A stretch of 33,078 bases of DNA, taken from positions 1 through 33,078 of the IMG/VR virus record IMGVR_UViG_3300035670_000822; one strand, given 5' to 3'. This stretch comes from a virus. Below, piece by piece: positions 27,538-33,078 of this stretch (the stretch's first letter is position 1; each line of letters begins with the position of its first letter). A model generated the notes under the pieces. It was not told the DNA's origin and did no database searches. It saw only the letters and a program-made list of their open reading frames with translations. The translations under genes and the position numbers were made by a program.

Positions 27538-29306
27538 TTCCCGCCCCGCTTGAAACTGGCTGGCGCGCCCGCCGGTGGACTTGGCAGCTTTCCTCCCCGT
27601 TGCAGATAGAGCGCAACATCATTGGGATCGGCGCCCGCCAACACGTTGTCGAGCTCCCGTTGTGTTGCAGCGTCCGCTGCCTCGACCGAGTTGCGGATTG
27701 CTCGCGGGTCGCTCGCAGCGCCAGTTGCAATCGGCGACATGAGTTGCCGCTCTGAGTCCGACACCGCGCCTGGACCGGCGAGTTGTTTGGTCAACGTCGC
27801 ACCGAGTCGTTGCACGACCTGGTTGTTGTTGAGAGCCTCTTCGGATGACAACGCCCGTTGCGCGGATGCAAACGGGATTTTTGCGACAAGCCCAGTCCCA
27901 TAGTTTAGCCCGGGCACATCATCTTGTCCCGGATACCGGTTGAGCATCGCCCGTGCGTCCCTCGTGACGTTGAACCGCTCTAGGATTGGTGCCAGGTCCT
28001 TGGCCAACTGTTTTGCTCCAGCTGATTTCCCTTTAGTCGGGTCGCCGCCGCGGAACCCAGGCGCACCGACCGCACCACCAACCGTGGCGTAGGTCGCGGG
28101 TCGATTGATGTCCGTTTGCGACGTGACAACCTTGTCAGCTTCGGTCGTGGCGATCTTGGTTATCTCCGCCGCCCGGCGCCGGTCGAGCTCCGCCATCGTT
28201 TGGTCAAGTGCGGCCGCTTGCTCCTGCGATTTGGCAACCGCCCGGAGTTGCCCCGCCTGCGCTCCGACCAGCTCGTACGCTTGCGCACGAGCTGCGGATA
28301 GCGCTTGTTGCTCGTCGCCCCATTGCGATTTGAGTCGCGCAATCGTGCCAGTCGCCCGGTTGTACTTATCGCGTTTGCTGGCGATGTCTCGTTCGATGGC
28401 CTTGTCGATTATCTGCAACGCAACGTTCGGTCCGCCGCCCAGGATTGCCGCCCATTGACCCGCCGCCATTGCAATGGCACCGGCAATCCGGTCGCCGGTG
28501 TTTCGGTCTTCCCAAAACGTTGTTGGGTTTGCTGCTTCCGCCGCCGCTCGTTCCGCTGTAGCTCTTGCGGTGTCGTACTGTTGTTTCGACCGCGCAAACG
28601 CGTCGTTGTATTCCTGCGCGACCTGCTCTCGGCCCGCCGCTTCGATTGTGTTTGCGCGGTTGTTCGCCGCCATAGCCATCATCGCGTATTTTTCCGCAGC
28701 AGCTCGCTCGGTCGCGTACGCGTCAGCGGTCAATTGCTTCGCTTCCTCCGGGACGGCAACGCCTTTGGTTGTTTGCGTCTGCCACGATTGCGGGGTGCGC
28801 CCGCCTTTGCTCGTCTGCACAACCCGCGGGCGAGCAAATGGTTGTTGCAGTTGCGTGGCTGGCCCGCCCGGCGGAGCAAATTCCATCCCGCTCGGCGCAA
28901 ACCCCAGCACGGCTTTTTGCGCTTGCCCAGCCAGCTGCCGGTCGAGTCCTGATTGCAAACTGATATCGGGCGCGGGCTCGGGGCTGGCGAACGTTCCGAT
29001 CCCGACCGGATGGGCGCCGGTCATTTTTACAGTGGGCAATCCCGCTTGCGGATCGCCCGGTGCTGGCGGTGCGATTGACCACTCCGGGATCGTTGCGGGA
29101 GCGCCGGTCATCATTGGAGATTGCGCTGGCGGAGCGGTTGCCGCCGCAACTTGCGCTGCAATTGCGTCCGCCGTGGTCTGCCCGGGCGGGGCTGGCGCTG
29201 CGGGCGGGACGTAACCAGGCGGAGCCATAGTTGGGGCTGGTGATTGAGGTGCCATGAGCGCTTGCGCAGCCGCCTGGTCAATCATCTCTTGTGTGGTCAT
29301 TGGCAT
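27534..29306 (-). CDS. Coiled-coil internal virion (ejection) protein, 590 aa
   Basis: After a Pro/Ala-rich N-terminus (about residues 15-110: PQSPAPTMAPPGYVPPAAPA) and a Gln-rich linker comes a long coiled coil (residues about 190-260: AKQLTADAYATERAAAEKYA; TIEAAGREQVAQEYNDAFAR). A hydrophobic-amphipathic part (RIAGAIAMAAGQWAAILGGG) and a further helical stretch (AAALDQTMAELDRRRAAEIT) follow. The C-terminal part carries NRYPGQDDVPGLNYGTGLVA, a segment like 'iPG.g....', then SSEEALNNNQVVQRLGATLT. It is the second of three adjacent ejection-type proteins. ATG 29306 has GAGGTGA upstream. Confidence 0.72.
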   Translation of the reverse strand: MPMTTQEMIDQAAAQALMAPQSPAPTMAPPGYVPPAAPAPPGQTTADAIAAQVAAATAPPAQSPMMTGAPATIPEWSIAPPAPGDPQAGLPTVKMTGAHPVGIGTFASPEPAPDISLQSGLDRQLAGQAQKAVLGFAPSGMEFAPPGGPATQLQQPFARPRVVQTSKGGRTPQSWQTQTTKGVAVPEEAKQLTADAYATERAAAEKYAMMAMAANNRANTIEAAGREQVAQEYNDAFARSKQQYDTARATAERAAAEAANPTTFWEDRNTGDRIAGAIAMAAGQWAAILGGGPNVALQIIDKAIERDIASKRDKYNRATGTIARLKSQWGDEQQALSAARAQAYELVGAQAGQLRAVAKSQEQAAALDQTMAELDRRRAAEITKIATTEADKVVTSQTDINRPATYATVGGAVGAPGFRGGDPTKGKSAGAKQLAKDLAPILERFNVTRDARAMLNRYPGQDDVPGLNYGTGLVAKIPFASAQRALSSEEALNNNQVVQRLGATLTKQLAGPGAVSDSERQLMSPIATGAASDPRAIRNSVEAADAATQRELDNVLAGADPNDVALYLQRGGKLPSPPAGAPASFKRGGK

Positions 29307-29314
29307 GGCTCACC

Positions 29315-30367
29315 TCAAAAATTATACGGCAATCCGGACGAGTATCGATTGGACGGTCCCATTTGGTTGCCGGGCGGCGGGGCTGGTGCAGGAGTCGGTG
29401 TTGTCGCAAGCGCAGTCGCAGGAGCTTGCCCCGACCTTTGCGATAGAGCACCAGCCCCGAGCGTTGCGCCTGCTCCGACCCATGCCGCTTGTTGTTGTGC
29501 GCGTGCTTGTCGGTTTGCCGCGGCGGCTTGCAATTGCGACCCGTAAATATCACCAGAGTACCCGGACGCTTGACCCATTTGCGCGGACAACGCGGATTGC
29601 CTCCCGCCCTGCAACTCGAGCTCGCCACTCAAATACGCGCGCGCCATCGCGTCGTTGAGCCCCGTTTGCGACAACTGCGTCTGCACTCCAAACTGTTGGC
29701 GCGACATCTCCGCCTGTTGTTGTGCGAGTTGCGCTTGTTGTTGTTGTGCGAGGAGCTGCGCATACTGTTGGCGAGCAGCTAGTTGTTCGCCAGCTCGGAG
29801 TTGCGCTGCTTGTTGGTTTGCCGTGAGCATGTTTTGGTTGCCAGCGTACGCAGCTTGTTGCCGGGCGGCGAGTTGCGCCTGCGCTCCGCCCCGTGCACTG
29901 TTGGCGAGCGAAAGTGCGTTGCGGGTAGCTGCCGCCTGCCCAGCGTACAGTTGACGCTCCGCAACCGACGGACCGCCTTCGCCGTACGCAGCGTCCGCGA
30001 GTGCTCCTCCGAGCACGTCCTGCCGTTGCACGACACCGCGACTTGCGTTGCGCTCGTCGTTGTATTGCGTCCAATCCGCCTGCGGTGCCCCTCGCCCGGC
30101 GACACCGGTCCGCTCGGTCGATAGCGATGATTGCATATCCTGCGACTGGCCCATCGACGAGCGCATCCCGTACGCCAGCGAATTTGGATCGTTGACGTCG
30201 CCCCATGGGTTTGGAGGCGGGGCTGGCATATTGTCGCCGCCGCCAGACATACCGCCAACCACTCCGCCGAGGACCGCACCACCCAAAGTGCCCCATGGTC
30301 CAAGCGCGGAACCAGCAGCCGCACCGCCGAGTGCACCGCCAAATGCAGAGCCAAAATCGAACGCCAT
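29315..30367 (-). CDS. Gln/Ala-rich internal virion protein, 350 aa
   Basis: The start MAFDFGSAFGGALGGAAAGS is a Gly-rich hydrophobic segment (LGPWGTLGGAVLGGVVGGMS), then a polar linker and a long Ala/Gln coiled coil (residues about 150-290: LAARQQAAYAGNQNMLTANQ; QYAQLLAQQQQAQLAQQQAE). The end is Pro-rich (TPTPAPAPPPGNQMGPSNRY). This order is shared by 'head-tail injection' proteins in short-tailed phages. The ATG at 30367 overlaps the stop of the large tail protein (TGATG). The Gly-rich start is a membrane-active segment candidate. Confidence 0.75.
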   Translation of the reverse strand: MAFDFGSAFGGALGGAAAGSALGPWGTLGGAVLGGVVGGMSGGGDNMPAPPPNPWGDVNDPNSLAYGMRSSMGQSQDMQSSLSTERTGVAGRGAPQADWTQYNDERNASRGVVQRQDVLGGALADAAYGEGGPSVAERQLYAGQAAATRNALSLANSARGGAQAQLAARQQAAYAGNQNMLTANQQAAQLRAGEQLAARQQYAQLLAQQQQAQLAQQQAEMSRQQFGVQTQLSQTGLNDAMARAYLSGELELQGGRQSALSAQMGQASGYSGDIYGSQLQAAAANRQARAQQQAAWVGAGATLGAGALSQRSGQAPATALATTPTPAPAPPPGNQMGPSNRYSSGLPYNF

Positions 30368-33078
30368 CACGTGTCTCCTACTCGGTGCTGTCCTCGTTTG
30401 AGTCCAAGCTCTAGTGTAAGCCCGTCGATGCGCGGACCGATGCCGAGATTTTGGTACGTCGCAAAATTCGTGTCGTCGCCTGCGGTGTCGTAGATTTGGA
30501 TTTTGACCGCGGCGCACCGCTGCGTAAGAAAACGCATCGGGACCAATATCCGCTCGGACACCGAGTACGATTGCATCGACCCGTACGCAATCGTGAGCTC
30601 GGACGTCGCCGTGTCGACGTAATCACGTGCGGTCGCGACAACCAAACCATGGCTGGACTGCGCGTGCTGCAAATGCCCAACGATCGTGACCTTGCGCGCT
30701 CGTTGGAATCCGGCGAGTGCTCCGATCTTGAGCCATGGTGTCTCGATCTTGAGCGTTATCCAATCGCCCTTGCTCCCGCGGTCCACAGGTTGCGCATCCC
30801 AATAGTAGGTATCGTCCTTGTAGACGTTGCCGTCCTTGCTGGCCCAATGCCACAACCCACCAACCACTCCGGACGCTTTGAGTACTGCGAGCGACCCGAC
30901 GCTGTCTGAGATTTTCCAAACAGACCAGGCGTTGACCGCGTAATTGTACGCCAGAACTTGCCCGACAGACTCTGAAGTGTCGCTGACACAAAACACAACG
31001 ACGTCCCGGTCCGGAAGGTGCGTCGCAGCATTGACCTGTGGGTATGTCAAAAATTCGTCCTGCACCGGGTCGCCGACCGGTAAGAAATCGCCGCCTTGCG
31101 TGAGCTGGCGTATCCCGCCCGCCGACATGAAAAACACTCCGGCAGGCATTGTGACAACCGACTTGGCTTGCGAGCAACCGATACCGCGCACCAGCTCCTG
31201 TTCTAGATACGTCCCGTTGAGCCCCGTCAACGCAGGGCCGTCGCCAACCACAACAGACACTGAGTTGTTTTTGAGCACGACCAACCGGTCGACCATTGGA
31301 GCGAGTGCAACTGCGGTGTCCTCGCCGAGCAGGTCGATTGTCAGGACCGGCGACCAGGCTGGCCCCTGGTCACCTAACCAGGGTTGGGAAAACCAAAGTT
31401 GCCGCGGGTTTTCTGCGGATATCCCCCACAACCTGCCCTGCCACGACACCATATACAAAAACCCGGGTGGGCAAACCGAAGGCGGAACTCCTCCGTCCGT
31501 GTAGAGTATTTCCTGCTCCTCGACGGAAGAGTCCGCCGCACTTTCAGTCAAATCCCATGGCATCGTTTCTGGGTTGATACGAGCGATACCGGTCCCAAGC
31601 GTGACAGCGTACGGGACGCAACGCCGATAGATCGTGGGATAATTGAGCGTGTTGCGGTAGAAAACGATGTGCGCATCCTGCACAAGCGCAGCGGTCGAAA
31701 CCCTTGTGCTGAGTGCTAACGAATTGACTCGGATAGTCGCCTTGTGCAAAGACGCTGCGAAATTTAGCAGGTATGGTTTGCCTGGTGCCGACTGATACCG
31801 GATCCCATTGCGGTCAAACCACTCCCAGACCGCTGTCCACGAGTAGTCTCCTGCACTCAACCCACCAGTCACTCCGCCGTCTGCCACGTAATCGATCATT
31901 GGCGGATGTACAAAACTTGACTCGCACGCGGTGCGCCCGTCGAACACTGTGTTGTTGGCAAACTGGACGGAGTTCCCCCACTTGACCGGGAGCGAAGGCG
32001 GCAAGGTGTTGTCGAAAACAAATAGCGACCCGGTCGACGCGAGGTTGGTCACTCCACCATATTTCGTTGGCAACGCGACCATGATCGTCTTGCCGGAGTC
32101 CGGCGAGGTGAATTGCGCGCCCGCGTACGACCCGGCGCTCCGCGCACCGGTGTTACCGGAGTTGCCAGCTATCCCGTATGCCAGCCCAGCGACGACGCGA
32201 GCGCGCTCGCTTATTACAAAACCAGTGTCAACCTCATCGATTGCCACCAGGCAATACGCGGACTCGAGATAGCCATACCCGCCGGTGCTATACAGATTGC
32301 CCGACTGGCGGAGCACGAGAAAGACCGAACCGTTTGCAAAATAGGCTTTGCTCGCAATCGTGAGCTCGGCATACATGAGTCGGTGCGTCCCGCTAACAGT
32401 GTACGCCGCGTCGATTTTGAGATAGTGCAACAATCGGTAGGTGACAGAAACCCACTCGACGATAATCAGTATCCCGTCCGCGGTTGCTGCGGTTGTCAAC
32501 CTCCGCACGTCCGCGCCGATAGACGCACCGGTGTACAACTCTGCACTCGTCGCAATCAGGTTGAGCGTCGCCATTGGCTGTACGTATGCGCCGGACCCAG
32601 GCGCCGTCCGGAAATAGCTTGCCCAAAGGACTGAACCCGTGCGAGATAGACAGACCGTCCGCAAAACGGCGGACGCCGGAGTGTATGTCGCCGTGACCGC
32701 TCCCGCAAAAGTGCGGTCGCACTTCCAAAGGTATAGAGTCCCGGCCGCGAGGTTGACCGCGACGTACGTGTACGTACCATCGTTCAGCGCGTCGTACGCA
32801 AGATCGATCCTGGTGGCTTGGCAGTTGGTGACGATCGTTTGCTCGGTTCCCCACGCAAGGTTCGGGTCCTCGGTGTCGAGCACTCGAGCTCGCAACGTAA
32901 CAGCGCCACCGGTGTAGGTCGCATAAATAGCCCACACGTACCGATTCGCCTCGACCACGAGCCGAGGCGGACCGTACGCAAGGTCGCGCGTCGACTGTAG
33001 CTTGTCCCACTTGTAAACCCAGCGGTTGCCGGGATACTCAAGGATTCCTCCCTCGACACACCCATTCCCACTTGCAAC
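30367..33078 (-). CDS. Large tail protein, main part (nozzle/hub-type, 1042 aa in total)
   Basis: These 904 codons continue from the N-terminal part at 1-637 across the map cut. The protein is mostly beta (EANRYVWAIYATYTGGAVTL; GTYTYVAVNLAAGTLYLWKC; CDRTFAGAVTATYTPASAVL) with a centre rich in short strands (MIDYVADGGVTGGLSAGDYS; LLNFAASLHKATIRVNSLAL). Then comes a region similar to nozzle proteins: GFLYMVSWQGRLWGISAENP, PMVDRLVVLKNNSVSVVVGD, GCSQAKSVVTMPAGVFFMSA and GGIRQLTQGGDFLPVGDPVQ. The 'd.l...k...vy.i.GdgP...g......gv...g....spv..p.Gvff.s..G.y' pattern is typical of tail nozzle or hub proteins. It ends in TGATG with the ejection protein. Confidence 0.8.
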   Translation of the reverse strand, partial: VASGNGCVEGGILEYPGNRWVYKWDKLQSTRDLAYGPPRLVVEANRYVWAIYATYTGGAVTLRARVLDTEDPNLAWGTEQTIVTNCQATRIDLAYDALNDGTYTYVAVNLAAGTLYLWKCDRTFAGAVTATYTPASAVLRTVCLSRTGSVLWASYFRTAPGSGAYVQPMATLNLIATSAELYTGASIGADVRRLTTAATADGILIIVEWVSVTYRLLHYLKIDAAYTVSGTHRLMYAELTIASKAYFANGSVFLVLRQSGNLYSTGGYGYLESAYCLVAIDEVDTGFVISERARVVAGLAYGIAGNSGNTGARSAGSYAGAQFTSPDSGKTIMVALPTKYGGVTNLASTGSLFVFDNTLPPSLPVKWGNSVQFANNTVFDGRTACESSFVHPPMIDYVADGGVTGGLSAGDYSWTAVWEWFDRNGIRYQSAPGKPYLLNFAASLHKATIRVNSLALSTRVSTAALVQDAHIVFYRNTLNYPTIYRRCVPYAVTLGTGIARINPETMPWDLTESAADSSVEEQEILYTDGGVPPSVCPPGFLYMVSWQGRLWGISAENPRQLWFSQPWLGDQGPAWSPVLTIDLLGEDTAVALAPMVDRLVVLKNNSVSVVVGDGPALTGLNGTYLEQELVRGIGCSQAKSVVTMPAGVFFMSAGGIRQLTQGGDFLPVGDPVQDEFLTYPQVNAATHLPDRDVVVFCVSDTSESVGQVLAYNYAVNAWSVWKISDSVGSLAVLKASGVVGGLWHWASKDGNVYKDDTYYWDAQPVDRGSKGDWITLKIETPWLKIGALAGFQRARKVTIVGHLQHAQSSHGLVVATARDYVDTATSELTIAYGSMQSYSVSERILVPMRFLTQRCAAVKIQIYDTAGDDTNFATYQNLGIGPRIDGLTLELGLKRGQHRVGDT
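32859..33078. repeat. Right copy of the 220-bp overlap
   Basis: Same sequence as 1-220 except G at 32986 and 32988, where the left copy has T. Both differences fall in codon 170 of the tail gene and both versions encode Arg (AGA left, CGC right). Confidence 0.9.

Noticed and set aside
26303-27553. Long plus-strand open frame (416 codons) opposite the 633-aa ejection protein
   Set aside because: It is Pro/Ala-rich low-complexity sequence produced by the GC-rich antisense of an Ala/Gly-rich gene, without ribosome binding site or neighbours on that strand.
461-30609. Other CACGTG palindromes (461, 6846, 16210, 30366 and 30604 regions)
   Set aside because: They lie in coding DNA and lack the TTTC/GAAA arms required for parS.
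1-33078. Integrase, transposase, CRISPR array, diversity-generating retroelement, tRNA and rRNA genes
   Set aside because: Read for by eye on both strands. No recombinase motif, reverse transcriptase, regular spacer array or cloverleaf was seen. A tRNA search program would be needed to exclude tRNAs fully.

Overview
The window is a complete or near-complete genome of a tailed phage, written as a linear cut of a circular map. The first 220 bases return as the last 220 (32859-33078), and one long gene reads across the cut, so the unit genome is about 32,858 bp. Short tail morphology (podovirus-like) is inferred. There is a terminase, portal, scaffold, capsid, small adaptors, a large nozzle-type protein and three large Ala/Gln-rich ejection-type proteins, but no tape measure, sheath or tail-tube genes. 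Most of the genome is near 60% GC with strong Shine-Dalgarno sequences. The host is probably an uncultured Gram-negative bacterium: there is a lipobox lipoprotein, and a CPW-motif sigma-like regulator of a kind I associate with Myxococcota and relatives. That host link is recall and inference.

Late genes are on the minus strand and are read leftward. The order is small terminase candidate (9903), two small genes, large terminase, portal, scaffold and a coiled-coil protein (to 4865). A strong terminator follows, then the major capsid protein (4510), a duplicated-domain structural protein, adaptor genes and the 1042-aa tail protein (starts 637, crosses the cut, ends 30367). After these come three ejection-type proteins, a lectin-fold appendage protein, a holin cluster, a papain-fold protein and a cysteine-rich lipoprotein, closed by two terminators (22175-22053). 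A second cysteine peptidase (21946-21377) lies alone after them. Most neighbours are coupled through overlaps such as ATGA, TGATG or TAATG.

Early and replication genes lie in the middle. A minus operon (19787-15023) encodes an XRE-type repressor, an SF2 helicase, a VRR-NUC nuclease, a zinc protein and a primase-helicase. An adenine methyltransferase (10958-9993) and two small minus genes (13448-12829) stand apart. Short plus-strand units carry an Erf-type annealing protein, the sigma-like regulator, a SWIM zinc protein and several unknown small proteins. No integrase, DNA polymerase or RNA polymerase was seen.

The most unusual features are regulatory. Four plus-strand promoters share a palindrome of the CGTCCGGACG type placed exactly between -35 and -10, and a minus promoter carries a related GC-rich palindrome. 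Two successive small genes are each preceded by the same RNA element: its flanks are identical, its inner hairpin differs in sequence but keeps its pairing, and its terminal loop can pair with the 5' end as a pseudoknot at the ribosome binding site. A near-consensus chromosomal parS site lies between the terminator and the capsid gene. A 1.4 kb AT-richer stretch (11283-12696) has almost no credible genes but holds repeated TCCAGAYT boxes, a 24-bp direct repeat and perfect inverted repeats, and is the best origin or regulatory candidate.
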